Shown: positions 7,878-17,620, counted from the stretch's first letter. The stretch is DNA of 64,000 nt from Gammaproteobacteria bacterium (GCA_009692365.1 SHZJ01000007.1:39341-103340), one strand, 5' to 3'. Numbers and translations: made by a program. Notes: a model not told the origin generated them from the sequence alone.

Positions 7878-8615
7878 ATGGACCGCATGATTTTTCTCGC
7901 CATGAACGCCGCCCGTCAGACCATGAACGGGCAGGCGCAGGCTGCGAACAATCTGGCCAACGCCGGCACCACCGGCTTCAAGGCGGATTTCGAAGCCTAT
8001 CGCTCAATGCCGTTGTTTGGCGATGGAGAACCCACGCGGGTGTTCTCCATGGCCGAGCGCCCCGGGGTAAATTTCAGCGCCGGCTCGATCGAAGAAACTG
8101 GCAATAACCTCGATGTTGCCATCAGCGGCGAGGGCTTCATCGCCGTGCGCACGGCCGACGGCAAAGAGGCCTACACCCGCGCCGGCGAATTCCATCTCGA
8201 TGCGGCAGGGCAACTGATGACCGCTCACGGCGAGCAGGTCTTGGGCAACGGCGGTCCCATTGCGCTGCCGCCTTTCAACAGCGTGCTCATCGGCAACGAC
8301 GGCACTATTTCCATGCGCCCGTTGGGACAAGACGCCAACACGCTCGCGCAGGTCGACCGCATCAAACTGGTGAAGCCAAACGTCGCGGATTTGCTGAAAG
8401 GCGGTGATGGCCTGTTCCGGTTGAACACCGGCTTAGAGGCGCCCATTGACGCCACTGTCGGGGTGGTGAGCGGCGCGCTAGAACACAGCAACGTGAACCC
8501 GGTAGCGGAAATGATTTCGATGATAGAGAACTCGCGCCAGTACGAACTGGCGGTTAAGGCCATGAGCACGGCGCAGACGATCGACGCCGATGGCGCGCGT
8601 CTGCTGCGCTTGTAA
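7878..8615 (+). CDS. flgF: Flagellar proximal rod protein FlgF
   Basis: 245 residues starting MDRMIFLAMNAARQTMNGQ, with NNLANAGTTGFKADF, NLDVAISGEGFIAVRT and the C-terminal VNPVAEMISMIENSRQYELAVKAM. These identify FlgF, a rod component between FlgB/C and FlgG. Start chosen at the ATG preceded by a CGGAG-type site. It sits between flgE and flgG as in other gammaproteobacteria. Confidence 0.93.
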   Translation: MDRMIFLAMNAARQTMNGQAQAANNLANAGTTGFKADFEAYRSMPLFGDGEPTRVFSMAERPGVNFSAGSIEETGNNLDVAISGEGFIAVRTADGKEAYTRAGEFHLDAAGQLMTAHGEQVLGNGGPIALPPFNSVLIGNDGTISMRPLGQDANTLAQVDRIKLVKPNVADLLKGGDGLFRLNTGLEAPIDATVGVVSGALEHSNVNPVAEMISMIENSRQYELAVKAMSTAQTIDADGARLLRL

Positions 8616-8651
8616 GCCTGACGCTCGCAACGGACAACCTGGAGAATTTCG

Positions 8652-9437
8652 ATGGCATCCGCATTACACATTTCGCGTAGTGGTCTCGACGCGCAGCAAA
8701 CTCGGCTGTCGGTCGTGTCCAATAATCTGGCCAACGTCAGCACGACCGCCTTCAAAAAAGGGCGGCCGGCTTTTGAGGATTTGCTCTATCAAACGGTTAG
8801 CCAGCCGGGTGCCAATTCCTCGCAGAATACCGAACTGCCCTCCGGCCTGATGTTGGGCTTGGGCGTGCGCACGGTGGCTACTGGCAAAATTTTCACCCAA
8901 GGCACGCTGGCCCAGACCGATAACTCGCTGGACATGGGCATTCAGGGTCGGGGTTTTTTTCAGATTCTGATGCCCGATGGTTCGACGGCCTACACCCGCG
9001 ATGGGACTTTCTCTCTGAACTCGCAGGGGCAGATGGTGACCTCCTCGGGCTACACGCTGGACCCCGCGATCACCATCCCCGCCGAGATGCAGAGTTTGAC
9101 CATCGGATCGGATGGCACGGTAACTGCTTTGACGGCTGGCAGCACCACTCCCACCCAAATCGGATCGGTGCTGTTGTCGGATTTTATCAATCCGCAGGGT
9201 TTGCAGCCGGTGGGGCAGAACCTCTACACCGAGACAGTTTCCAGCGGTAGCCCCACGCAGGGCACGCCGGGGCTAAACGGTCTGGGAACGCTGGTGCAGG
9301 GCAGTGTTGAGAGCTCCAACGTGAATCCGGTGGAGGAACTGGTGAACCTGATCGAAACCCAGCGTTCCTACGAAATGAATTCCAAGGCCATCAAGACCGA
9401 GGATGAAATGCTGCAGTTCATCGCCCAGACGCTATAA
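8652..9437 (+). CDS. flgG: Flagellar distal rod protein FlgG
   Basis: 261 residues, very close to the standard FlgG length of 260-262. Diagnostic features: NNLANVSTTAFKKGRPAFEDLLYQ, the LGLGVRTVATGKIFTQGTL block, SLDMGIQGRGFFQILMPDG, and the C-terminus SNVNPVEELVNLIETQRSYEMNSKAIKT. FlgG builds the distal rod that passes through the P- and L-rings encoded next. Confidence 0.96.
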   Translation: MASALHISRSGLDAQQTRLSVVSNNLANVSTTAFKKGRPAFEDLLYQTVSQPGANSSQNTELPSGLMLGLGVRTVATGKIFTQGTLAQTDNSLDMGIQGRGFFQILMPDGSTAYTRDGTFSLNSQGQMVTSSGYTLDPAITIPAEMQSLTIGSDGTVTALTAGSTTPTQIGSVLLSDFINPQGLQPVGQNLYTETVSSGSPTQGTPGLNGLGTLVQGSVESSNVNPVEELVNLIETQRSYEMNSKAIKTEDEMLQFIAQTL

Positions 9438-9488
9438 GTCGAAGTCGCGAGTACTCGCCAGAAGTCAGTCAATAAGGTCGGCACGCAG

Positions 9489-10262
9489 ATGAAGCAACGT
9501 CAAAAAACCATCACTGTCCGGACGCCCCGCACTGCGCGTCACGGTTTCCCGCGGTGGCCCGCGCTCGCGTTGCTGGCTTTGGCGTTGTCTGGCTGTAACA
9601 CCACGCCGGTGCGTGATCCGGAATTTGCCGCTAGCCTGCCAGCCCCGCTGGAAGTGCCGCGGGCGCGCCAAGCGGCTAGCGGGGCCATTTTTCAAGCTGG
9701 CTACGATGTGGTGTTGTTTGAGGACAGCCGGGCGCGGCGCATCGGTGACATCCTCACCATTCAACTGATTGAAGTGACCAATGCCTCCAAGTCGCAGTCC
9801 AACGATATCAACCGCAACAGCGCGACAGAGATAGCGAACCCCACGATTTTGGGCGCCAATCCTGCGTTTGCGCTGCCCGGCCTGCTCCCGCTGGTCGCGA
9901 CCTCGGCTGCGGGCAACAACACCCTGGCAACTACGTTCGCATCCGATAACGCCTTTAAAGGCGGGAGCGGAACCGCCCAAACCAACAAACTGATCGGCGA
10001 TATTTCCGTCACCATCGCCGATGTGCTACCGAACGGTAATTTGCTGGTGCGCGGCGAGAAACGCCTCAACCTCAATTCTGGCAACGAATACGTGAAGATT
10101 TCCGGCATCGTGCGGCCGCTGGATGTGGCGGCTAACAATGTGGTGCCGTCTAGCAAAGTGGCCGACGCCACCATCATGTACAACGGCGACGGCGCAGAAG
10201 CCGATGCGGGCAAGATGGGGTGGCTGTCACGCTTCTTCGTCAGCGCTCTGTTCCCTTTCTAG
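9489..10262 (+). CDS. flgH: Flagellar L-ring lipoprotein FlgH
   Basis: 257 residues. A long basic N-region leads into a hydrophobic stretch and the lipobox LSGC with lipidated Cys36, so it is an outer-membrane lipoprotein. Conserved FlgH blocks follow: [49 protein letters not shown] and a C-terminal Trp/Phe-rich segment. FlgH forms the L-ring. The N-region before the lipobox is longer than usual (about 25 residues), so a later start is possible but none has a better ribosome site. Confidence 0.93.
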   Translation: MKQRQKTITVRTPRTARHGFPRWPALALLALALSGCNTTPVRDPEFAASLPAPLEVPRARQAASGAIFQAGYDVVLFEDSRARRIGDILTIQLIEVTNASKSQSNDINRNSATEIANPTILGANPAFALPGLLPLVATSAAGNNTLATTFASDNAFKGGSGTAQTNKLIGDISVTIADVLPNGNLLVRGEKRLNLNSGNEYVKISGIVRPLDVAANNVVPSSKVADATIMYNGDGAEADAGKMGWLSRFFVSALFPF

Positions 10263-10282
10263 GCAAGCAGCGAGTGTCAACC

Positions 10283-11392
10283 ATGTCACGTTTTCTAAGT
10301 GTTTTTTCGATCGCGCTCGTGGCTTTTTTACCCTTGGCGACGGCCCATGCTGAGCGGGTGAAAGATCTAGCCGCGGTGGCCGGCGTACGCGAGAACCAAC
10401 TGGTGGGTTACGGCTTAGTAGTGGGTCTGGACGGCACGGGCGACCAAACCTCACAAACACCGTTCACCATTCAAACCGTGCGCAATATGCTGTTGCAAAT
10501 GGGCGTGACCACGCCCGAAGGCGCCAACCCCCAGCTAAAGAACGTCGCCGCGGTGATGGTGCATGCCACGCTGCCGCCGTTCTCAAAACCGGGTAACACC
10601 ATCGATATCACGGTTTCCTCCATGGGCAACGCCAAGAGCCTGCGCGGCGGCAGTCTTATCATGACGCCGCTAAAAGGTGCCGATGGCAGCATCTACGCGA
10701 TAGCGCAGGGCAATCTGGTGGTGGGCGGGTTCGGCGCGCAAACCAAGGACGGCTCGAGCATCTCCGTGAACATCCCCAGCGTCGGCCGGGTGCCCAATGG
10801 GGCTACCGTCGAGCGCGAAGTCATTACGCCGTTCCTCACCGAGAGCGCGTTGACGCTTAATCTGCATGCCCCGGATTTCACCACCGCCACGCGCATGGCG
10901 CGGGCCATCGACGGCGTGCTGGGGGCGGGTGCCGCGCAAGCGTTAGACGCGTCCTCCGTGCGCGTGGCCACCCCGGCCAACGGTGAACAACGCGCTTCGT
11001 TTATGTCGATCGTTGAAAACATCGAGCTGGCACCGGGCGAAGCCTCGGCTCGGGTGATCGTGAATTCGCGCACCGGCACGGTGGTTATTGGTCAGAAGGT
11101 GCAGGTGAGCGCAGCGGCGGTCACCCACGGCAGCCTAACGGTGTCCATCAGCAATCAGCCCATCATCAGCCAGCCGGGTGCGCTATCCGGTGGGACGACC
11201 GTGCTGGTCCCTAATTCGCAAATTGATGTTACGCAGGAAAGAAACAAGATGTTCCTCTTTACGCCCGGCGTGTCGCTCAACGATATCGTTGAGGCGGTCA
11301 ACCGAGTGGGTGCGGCGCCGGGTGACCTCGTGGCGATCCTTGAAGCACTCAAGCAAGCCGGCGCGCTGCATGCGGAGCTCATCATCATTTAA
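10283..11392 (+). CDS. flgI: Flagellar P-ring protein FlgI
   Basis: 369 residues from the ATG beginning [17 protein letters not shown], which gives a clean Sec signal peptide ending AHA before [19 protein letters not shown]; an upstream in-frame start would add 21 residues overlapping flgH and spoil the signal. Conserved FlgI blocks include [19 protein letters not shown]-like [22 protein letters not shown] and the C-terminal [21 protein letters not shown]. It forms the periplasmic P-ring with help from FlgA. Confidence 0.95.
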   Translation: MSRFLSVFSIALVAFLPLATAHAERVKDLAAVAGVRENQLVGYGLVVGLDGTGDQTSQTPFTIQTVRNMLLQMGVTTPEGANPQLKNVAAVMVHATLPPFSKPGNTIDITVSSMGNAKSLRGGSLIMTPLKGADGSIYAIAQGNLVVGGFGAQTKDGSSISVNIPSVGRVPNGATVEREVITPFLTESALTLNLHAPDFTTATRMARAIDGVLGAGAAQALDASSVRVATPANGEQRASFMSIVENIELAPGEASARVIVNSRTGTVVIGQKVQVSAAAVTHGSLTVSISNQPIISQPGALSGGTTVLVPNSQIDVTQERNKMFLFTPGVSLNDIVEAVNRVGAAPGDLVAILEALKQAGALHAELIII

Positions 11393-11444
11393 GCTTGGTG
11401 CGCGGGTGCACTGCCGCGCCTAAATTCTTCAGGCGTGTTGAGGC

Positions 11445-11461
11445 GGCAAGCGGCGGCAAGC
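11445..11461 (-). repeat. Two inverted GCTTGCC repeats upstream of the flgJ promoter candidate
   Basis: GGCAAGC at 11445-11451 and 11455-11461 is the reverse complement of the GCTTGCC word repeated before flgB; a CTTGCCGC copy in the other orientation follows at 11463-11470. The cluster is about 85-110 bp before the flgJ -24/-12 candidate, matching the flgB arrangement. Confidence 0.4.
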
Positions 11462-11552
11462 CCTTGCCGCGGTGGATCGGCCACTGCCGCCAAACTCGCT
11501 GGGCTGCGCGCTAAATCCGCCGTTTTCCTGGCGAAATTCCGCCTAATCGCCG

Positions 11553-11569
11553 TTGGCATCGTGCGTGCA
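11553..11569 (+). promoter_or_regulatory. Candidate sigma-54 promoter for flgJKL
   Basis: TTGGCATCGTGCGTGCA with GG and GC 10 bases apart; the -24 box has two mismatches to TTGGCACG and the -12 box is GTGC for TTGC. It lies in the 210-bp flgI-flgJ gap, 33 bases before the flgJ ATG. Weaker than the flgB and fliK promoters, but position and upstream repeats support it. Confidence 0.45.
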
Positions 11570-11602
11570 TTGTCATTTGCAAAGCACAGCAACGGAGCCG
11601 CG

Positions 11603-12550
11603 ATGAACTCTGCCCCCAGCAACATTAGCCAGACCGACACCACGCGTTTCGCGGGTCTGCGCGTTCAGGCCAAGCACGATCCCGATGCCGCCTTGAAAAA
11701 AGTGGCGCGGGAGTTCGAGGGCATGTTGGTGCAAATGATGCTCAAGGCGGCGCGTCAGGCGAACCCTGAAGGCGGCTTGCTGGACAGCAACGAAACCCAA
11801 ATGTACCAAGGGATGTTTGATGAGCAGGTGGCGCTGAGCATGGGACAGCAGGGCAATTTGGGGATCGAAGCCATGTTGCGCCAGCAGTTCTCCAAAAACC
11901 TGCCGCACGCGGCGGACGCCGCGGGCGAGCACTTGCAACTACCCCCGCGCCAAGATTTTCCCAGCCCGAACATGCCGCAGGGAGCGGGCGTCGAGTTAGC
12001 CCACGATGAACCGGCATTGAACCCGTGGCAGGACCGCTATCCGGCTGCTACCCCGCCGGTGGACGCCGCGGCATTGGATGCCCGCCGCCTGCTGTTCACC
12101 GACAGCCTGCGCGCGCCAGCCGCGCGCGCTGCGGCAAAACTGGGCACCAGCCCCGAGATTCTCATTGCGCAGGCGGCGCTGGAAACCGGTTGGGGCGAAC
12201 ACGTGATGCGGGCGGCGGACGGCCAGTCTTCCAACAATCTATTCTCGATCAAGGCGGACCGCAGTTGGGGCGGCGACACCATTTCTCAGCGCACGCTGGA
12301 ATATCTCGACGGAAACCCGGTGACGGTCAACGCCGGGTTCCGGGCCTACGAGGGCGTAGGGCAGGCGTTCGACGATTACGTGAACTTCATTTCTGAGAAT
12401 CCGCGCTATCAACAAGCCTTGTCCCGCGCCGCGGATCCGCGGGCCTATGTGCAGGCTTTGCAGCGCGCAGGCTATGCCACGGACCCCGATTACGCGCGCA
12501 AGATTCTGCAAATCCATGCTCAGGTGGCTGTGTCCACCGGGCGTGGCTAA
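11603..12550 (+). CDS. flgJ: FlgJ, rod cap and peptidoglycan hydrolase
   Basis: 315 residues from the ATG at MNSAPSNISQ; a longer in-frame start upstream is rejected because it would cross the promoter and its residues look random. The N-terminal rod-cap domain (about 25-95) has AREFEGMLVQMMLKAAR and MYQGMFDEQVALSMGQQ. The C-terminal half (about 160-310) is the glucosaminidase-type muramidase with AQAALETGWGEH, including likely catalytic Glu194, NNLFSIKADRSW and FRAYEGVGQAFDDYVNF. It opens the wall for the rod. The dual-domain form is typical of gammaproteobacteria. Confidence 0.93.
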   Translation: MNSAPSNISQTDTTRFAGLRVQAKHDPDAALKKVAREFEGMLVQMMLKAARQANPEGGLLDSNETQMYQGMFDEQVALSMGQQGNLGIEAMLRQQFSKNLPHAADAAGEHLQLPPRQDFPSPNMPQGAGVELAHDEPALNPWQDRYPAATPPVDAAALDARRLLFTDSLRAPAARAAAKLGTSPEILIAQAALETGWGEHVMRAADGQSSNNLFSIKADRSWGGDTISQRTLEYLDGNPVTVNAGFRAYEGVGQAFDDYVNFISENPRYQQALSRAADPRAYVQALQRAGYATDPDYARKILQIHAQVAVSTGRG

Positions 12551-12563
12551 GGAGTAGACGACC

Positions 12564-14441
12564 ATGTCTGAAATGTTTTCAATTGGGATGTCGGCGCTGG
12601 TGTCTAATCAGCGCTTGCTGGCGACGGCCGGCCACAACATTGCCAACGCCAACACCGAGGGCTACAGCCGCCAAACGGTATCCCTGGCCCAGCGCGACCC
12701 TCAATACGCGGGCGTTGGCTTTGTCGGCAAAGGGGTGGAAGTCTCTGCGATTACCCGCACTGCCAGCGAGTTCCTGATCAACAATGTGCGTTACAGCGCG
12801 TCCAGCCAGTCGCGCGCTGCAAGCTATGCGGATTTCGCCGGACAAGTAGACAACCTGCTCAGCGATGGCACGTTCTCGCCCGCCATGCAGAAATTTTTCG
12901 GTTCCTTGCAAGATGTTAACAACGACCCGGCTTCTATCCCCGCGCGTGCGGTGTTGCTAAATTCGGCCAACACCCTCACCGATCGCTTCCAAGATTTGCA
13001 TACCCGCTTGTCGACGCTCTCCAGCAACGTCAACGAGCGGTTGAGCGCGGACGTGGACCGGCTCAATTCCTTGGCCAGTGCGCTGTCTGGCCTGAACCAG
13101 GACATCGTGGGGGCGTTTGGTGCCTCGCAGGGCCAGCCGCCCAATGATTTGCTGGACCAACGCGACCAATTGCTGCGGCAAATGTCGGAATTGGTCAACC
13201 TGAATGCCACGTCGGAGCAAGATGGCTCGGTGAATGTTTATATCGGTCACGGGCAATTACTGGTCGCCGGGGCCCGGACGGTGAAGCTTGCGGTGACGCC
13301 GAATGCGCTGGATGGGTCGCGCAAAGAAGTCTCGATCGTAAACAGCGGCGGCAGCTCGCAAATTAGCGCGGCCCTCAGCGGCGGCACATTGGCGGGCACG
13401 CTGCAATTTAGGGAGCAGGTGCTAGAGCCTGCGCGCAATGCCATTGGGCGTCTGGCGGTGGTGCTGGCCGAAACTTTTAACGCCCAGCATCAAGCGGGCG
13501 TGGACCTTACCGGCACGCGCGGTGCGAAGGTCTTTACGTACAGCCCACCGGTGGTAACCGGCGCTGCCACTAACGGCGGCACCCTGACGGTGACTATCGA
13601 TCCGACCAATCTGGCCAACCTGAGTACCTCAGATTACACCCTGACTTTTGACGGCACTGACTACACGTTGGAGCGGCTCGATAACGCGACCACCCAGACG
13701 CTCACGGGCCCAGGGCCATTTTCGGTCGAGGGACTGGTGATTACTCCCAGCGCTACGATGGCCGCGGGTGATATTTTCCAAATCCAACCCACCAAGTACG
13801 CCGCGCGCTATCTCGATGTCGCGGTCAGCGACGCGCAACGCTGGGCGGTTGCCAGCCCGGTTAAATCTACTACCACGTTGGCTAATTTAGGGAGCGCCAA
13901 AGTGTCCGCGCCCATGGTGCTGGATGCGAATAACGCCGCGCTCCAGACGCCCGTGCAGTTAGTGTTTAACAGCGCCTCTACTTATCAGGTGAATGGGGTT
14001 GGACCTTCGCTGGCCTACACCAGCGGCGCCAATATCGATATCAACGGCTGGCGGGTGCAAATTACCGATAGCCCACGCACTGGCGATACCTTCCAAGTGG
14101 CCGCTAATCCCAACGGTCAGGGTGACAATACCAACGGGCTGCGCCTGCTTGATCTACGCATGACGGGCTTCATGGACGGCGGCAGCGCAACCTATCAGGA
14201 CGCTTTTGGCCGGATTTTGGGACAAACCGGCAGCCTGACGCAGCAGGCCCAGATCAGCCGGGATTCGCTCAAAGTGCAATTAGATAGCTCGGAGGCTGCA
14301 CGCGAGCAAGTAGCCGGGGTTAACTTAGACCAAGAAGCGGCCGATTTAATACGTTACCAGCAGTCTTATCAGGCGGCCGCGCAGGTCATTGCGGCAGCCG
14401 ACGCGGCGTTTCAGGCGCTCATTGCAGCGATGCGGGGATAA
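12564..14441 (+). CDS. flgK: Hook-filament junction protein FlgK
   Basis: 625 residues. N-terminal MFSIGMSALVSNQRLLATAGHNIANANTEGYSRQTV is the FlgK signature, with DLLDQRDQLLRQMSELVN around residue 200 and the C-terminal VNLDQEAADLIRYQQSYQAAAQVI. The central 350 residues are the variable surface-exposed part and carry many Thr/Asn. FlgK (HAP1) joins the hook to FlgL and the filament and is escorted by FlgN. It is 13 bases after flgJ. Confidence 0.95.
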   Translation: MSEMFSIGMSALVSNQRLLATAGHNIANANTEGYSRQTVSLAQRDPQYAGVGFVGKGVEVSAITRTASEFLINNVRYSASSQSRAASYADFAGQVDNLLSDGTFSPAMQKFFGSLQDVNNDPASIPARAVLLNSANTLTDRFQDLHTRLSTLSSNVNERLSADVDRLNSLASALSGLNQDIVGAFGASQGQPPNDLLDQRDQLLRQMSELVNLNATSEQDGSVNVYIGHGQLLVAGARTVKLAVTPNALDGSRKEVSIVNSGGSSQISAALSGGTLAGTLQFREQVLEPARNAIGRLAVVLAETFNAQHQAGVDLTGTRGAKVFTYSPPVVTGAATNGGTLTVTIDPTNLANLSTSDYTLTFDGTDYTLERLDNATTQTLTGPGPFSVEGLVITPSATMAAGDIFQIQPTKYAARYLDVAVSDAQRWAVASPVKSTTTLANLGSAKVSAPMVLDANNAALQTPVQLVFNSASTYQVNGVGPSLAYTSGANIDINGWRVQITDSPRTGDTFQVAANPNGQGDNTNGLRLLDLRMTGFMDGGSATYQDAFGRILGQTGSLTQQAQISRDSLKVQLDSSEAAREQVAGVNLDQEAADLIRYQQSYQAAAQVIAAADAAFQALIAAMRG

Positions 14442-14444
14442 ACC

Positions 14445-15644
14445 ATGCGATTTTCAACAAATTCGGACTTTCAGCAGAGCCTGTCGGGCCTCACGACGCT
14501 GCGCGCCAACCTCAGCCTGTGGCAGCAACAGGTATCCACCGGCAAGCGGCTGCTCACCGCCGCGGAGGACCCGGCCGCCTCCGCGCAGGTGCTCAATTTG
14601 GGCGAGCGGATGTCCACGCTGGAGCAGTTTACCCGCAATGCCAATCTGGTGGGCTTGCGGCTGACCGATCAAGAGACCGCCCTGTCTGCCGCGCTCACTA
14701 CCCTGCAACGGGTGCGTGAGTTAGTGGTGCAGGCGAAGGGGGCCTTGACCTCGGCGGATCGACGTTACATCAACGCGGAAATTCGTCAGCGCCGGGACGA
14801 GTTGACCAGCCTTGCCAATACGCGTAACGCCAGTGGCGAATATTTGTTCGCGGGCGGAGCGGTAAAAACAGCGCCGTTTTCCAGCAACGATGGGGTGGTC
14901 AGTTATAGCGGCGACCAAACCCGCCGTGCGCTGCCCATCGCCGAAGGCCGCACGCTGGCCGAGGGCTTTACGGGCGCCGAGGCTTTTATGGCGATACGCA
15001 GCGGTAACGGCACTTTTGTAACTGCGCTAGGCGTGACGAATACGGGCACCGGCCGGGTCGTCGATGATGCGGTCACCGATCCAACGGCCTATCTAGGCGA
15101 TGGCTTCCGGATAGTCTTTACCGCGTCCAATACCTTTGATGTGGTCAACGACACCACGGGCGCAACGCTGCTCTCCGCACAGGGTTTCGTGGCGGGTCAG
15201 GCCATCAGCTTCAACGGTTCCACTCTGGCGATCACCGGGGAGCCGGTGACGGGTGATACTTTTTCAACGCATCCCAGCCCTAATCAGCCGGTGTTCGCCA
15301 CGCTCAATGGTCTCATTGGGGCCTTGGACACGACGGCCACCACGGGGGCGCAAGCTGCTCAGCTCAGCTTCCTGATGGACCGCAGCCTGGTGAATATCGA
15401 CCAAGCGCTCGACAAATTCACCGAACTACGCACGAGTCTGGGCGCGCTCCAAAACACGCTGGAGTCGCAGCTGCAGGCGAACGACGACTTAAAGCAGCAT
15501 TTGACTCTGGTAAAAGGCACGTTGGAAGACGCGGATCCGGTGGAAGCCATCAGTAATGTGACGCGCTACAGCCATGCGCTGGAGGCGGCACTGGCGGCGT
15601 TTGCCAAGGTGCAGAGCCTGAGTCTGTTTAACTATCTCAGATAG
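14445..15644 (+). CDS. flgL: Hook-filament junction protein FlgL
   Basis: 399 residues with flagellin-like ends: MRFSTNSDFQQSLSGLTTLRANLSLWQQQVSTGKRLLTAAEDPAASAQVL at the N-terminus and NVTRYSHALEAALAAFAKVQSLSLFNYLR at the C-terminus. FlgL (HAP3) is the second junction protein between hook and filament. It is 3 bases after flgK and ends the plus-strand series; fliD converges on it across 77 bp. Confidence 0.94.
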   Translation: MRFSTNSDFQQSLSGLTTLRANLSLWQQQVSTGKRLLTAAEDPAASAQVLNLGERMSTLEQFTRNANLVGLRLTDQETALSAALTTLQRVRELVVQAKGALTSADRRYINAEIRQRRDELTSLANTRNASGEYLFAGGAVKTAPFSSNDGVVSYSGDQTRRALPIAEGRTLAEGFTGAEAFMAIRSGNGTFVTALGVTNTGTGRVVDDAVTDPTAYLGDGFRIVFTASNTFDVVNDTTGATLLSAQGFVAGQAISFNGSTLAITGEPVTGDTFSTHPSPNQPVFATLNGLIGALDTTATTGAQAAQLSFLMDRSLVNIDQALDKFTELRTSLGALQNTLESQLQANDDLKQHLTLVKGTLEDADPVEAISNVTRYSHALEAALAAFAKVQSLSLFNYLR

Positions 15645-15721
15645 TGGCTGTGGGAGAGGTGGGGATTGCGTGATGCTCGCGGGGCGGGGGGCGCGTGCGT
15701 GGGCTAATGGTATGGCGACGC

Positions 15722-17080
15722 TCAGTTCCTCTGCTGGGTCCAGGCGGTCATTGCGTTTAGCTGTGCAATGAGCGCGCTGCCCGTGGTTTGCAGGCTGGCA
15801 ATCACCGAATCTAGCTTATTGTATTGCTTTGTCAGCCGGTCTTGAGTAGCAGCCAGCCGCAGCTGAAGGCGTTTTTTCTGACCCTCCTGACTTTTAATCT
15901 GGCGCTGCAAGCCCTCGCCGCGCGCGTCGAGAACAGCACCGGTGCCTAGGAAGCCGTCGGCCAGCGCGCGCAGACGGTGGGCGACACCGTGAACGGGATC
16001 GGCAAAAAGCTTGGCGAACCCTTCGTAGTCGTTGTGCATGGCGCTGGTTAGCATGGCGGCGTTAACCGCTAGCGAGCCATTTTTTAGCGTGCTGATGCCC
16101 ACCTCAAACGCATTGCTGAAACTGCCCTCCACCGTGGCTGGCTGGTTCAGCGTGGCGCGCATCTGCGACTCGATGTTGTTGAGGGCCGATGGGTCGTTCT
16201 TCAGCACATCGGTCCGCATTTTGTTCATCAGCGCGATGACGTCAGAATAAGATTTAGCAAAACCCTGGACGGTGTTCTGCACGCTAGCCGTGTCGCGATC
16301 AATCTTCAGCGTTAGTGCGCCGACCTTGAGCAAGTTCATTGAGACCCCCTCCACCGAGTCGCTGATCGTGTTGGAGCTGCTGGTAATCGTGAAATTAGTC
16401 TCGAGTGTTACCACCGCGTTGAGATCCATCGAGGTAAAGCTGCCGCTCGAGTCGCGGTCGGAATTGAGCGTTGTCAAACCGAATGCATCGCTGCCCACGT
16501 AAGACACGCCTAGCGCGCCGTCGCTGCCCGTGGTGTTCGCCGCCAAGGACAGGTGATAACCGGTGTCGTCCTTGAATATCGAGGCCGTCGCACCGGTATT
16601 GTCGCGCGCCTGATTGATGGCGTCGCGGATGCCGGCCAGTGTTTTGGCGCCGGTATCGACGGTAAAACTGCTGCTTCCCGCGGTTAGCGTGAGGGTATCT
16701 CCGGCGGTCCCGATAGCGGTGGTATCAGTGTCTGCATAGGTAATGCTAGCGGCCATGCGGTGAGTTTCCGCGAGGCGCCGCACATCGATGTTGTAAGTCC
16801 CTCTGCTTGCGGCGCTGGTCGCCGAGGCGCTCAGCAGGGTGGGATCGGAAGGCGTGGCCGAATAAACTTTGAATTTCGACAGGTCGGCCAGTTTGTCTAA
16901 CGCGTCGCGGAAGTTTGACACCGCAGCTTTGAGCATACCAAACGCGCTGAGCTGGGTCTTTTTTTCGACTATCTGAAGACTAAGTTTGTTGAGGGGTGCT
17001 GTCTCCAAGGACATTAGTTTTTCCACAATGCCGCGGATATCAAGGCCCGACCCGATCCCAGGAGTACTTAACGTTGCCAT
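15722..17080 (-). CDS. fliD: Filament cap protein FliD
   Basis: 452 residues. The N-terminus has GIGSGLDIRGIVEKLMSLETAPLNKL, the FliD-N signature, and a C-terminal coiled coil (RQIKSQEGQKKRLQLRLAATQDRLTKQYNKLDSVIASLQ) typical of the cap leg. FliD caps the filament tip and folds exported flagellin. It follows flaG on the minus strand, as in Pseudomonas and Vibrio, but fliS is not next to it; that gene is 11 kb away at 28442. Confidence 0.93.
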   Translation of the reverse strand: MATLSTPGIGSGLDIRGIVEKLMSLETAPLNKLSLQIVEKKTQLSAFGMLKAAVSNFRDALDKLADLSKFKVYSATPSDPTLLSASATSAASRGTYNIDVRRLAETHRMAASITYADTDTTAIGTAGDTLTLTAGSSSFTVDTGAKTLAGIRDAINQARDNTGATASIFKDDTGYHLSLAANTTGSDGALGVSYVGSDAFGLTTLNSDRDSSGSFTSMDLNAVVTLETNFTITSSSNTISDSVEGVSMNLLKVGALTLKIDRDTASVQNTVQGFAKSYSDVIALMNKMRTDVLKNDPSALNNIESQMRATLNQPATVEGSFSNAFEVGISTLKNGSLAVNAAMLTSAMHNDYEGFAKLFADPVHGVAHRLRALADGFLGTGAVLDARGEGLQRQIKSQEGQKKRLQLRLAATQDRLTKQYNKLDSVIASLQTTGSALIAQLNAMTAWTQQRN

Positions 17081-17137
17081 CGCACTTTCCTCATGCCACC
17101 ACCCGCAGCCACTGCGAGTTGCCTCGCGTGTACATAG

Positions 17138-17155
17138 CAGCCCAAGCTTGGGCTG
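17138..17155. other. 18-bp palindrome between flaG and fliD
   Basis: CAGCCCAAGCTTGGGCTG is a perfect 18-bp palindrome in the gap between flaG and fliD. It could be a protein-binding site or an mRNA hairpin that tunes fliD expression. No T-run follows. Confidence 0.4.
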
Positions 17156-17158
17156 TGG

Positions 17159-17539
17159 TCAGATTGTTTCGTCGAGTAACACACCGTTTACACTACCCGC
17201 CTGATCCCGCAAGCGCTTAGCCAGCGCCAGCGCGACCGCGTCAGGAATCTGTCGTATCACTTCCTTAGTGTGCGGATCTATTATTCGCACCACGGTCCGT
17301 CCAGAATCTTTGTCGATGCTGAACTCTAAGTTGCGCTGGAGGTTCTGTACATAGCCGATGAGGCTCCCCAGTGCCTGGGTTAATTGCTCGGAGTCGACCC
17401 CGATCGCAGCACCTGCCACGGGTGGTGTGTCCGTGAGTGTAGAGACGTTTTCAGCAACGCCGGCGGGCTGCCTGCTCGCGGCGGTTGCTAGGCTATCTGT
17501 GCCAGCAAGTTTCGGTCCGATGGTTGCCGTGTTGTGCAT
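17159..17539 (-). CDS. flaG: FlaG family protein
   Basis: 126 residues. A Thr/Ala-rich, probably disordered N-terminus precedes the FlaG domain (about 65-120) with NLEFSIDKDSGRTVVRIIDPHTKEVIRQIPDAVALALAKRL compressed in the usual order. FlaG proteins influence filament length, but the mechanism is not settled. It sits between flagellin and fliD, the classic position in polar-flagellate gammaproteobacteria, and a strong stem-loop separates it from the flagellin gene. Confidence 0.9.
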   Translation of the reverse strand: MHNTATIGPKLAGTDSLATAASRQPAGVAENVSTLTDTPPVAGAAIGVDSEQLTQALGSLIGYVQNLQRNLEFSIDKDSGRTVVRIIDPHTKEVIRQIPDAVALALAKRLRDQAGSVNGVLLDETI

Positions 17540-17562
17540 GGCGGTGATCCTTGTGCCAGTTA

Positions 17563-17594
17563 CCCGTTCCCAACTTTTATCCGTTGGGAACGGG
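17563..17594. terminator. Strong stem-loop after the flagellin gene
   Basis: CCCGTTCCCAAC and GTTGGGAACGGG form a perfect 12-bp stem with an 8-base loop, 27 bases beyond the flagellin stop. There is no T-run on the minus strand after it, so it may act as a partial terminator or an mRNA 3'-end stabiliser that keeps flagellin transcript in excess over flaG and fliD. Confidence 0.55.
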
Positions 17595-17620
17595 CTGCCT
17601 GAATGCCATCTTTAACGCGA

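Noticed and set aside
11435..11602. Longer N-terminus for FlgJ
   Set aside because: The added residues are Arg/Ala-rich and unlike FlgJ, and they would cross the candidate promoter at 11553.
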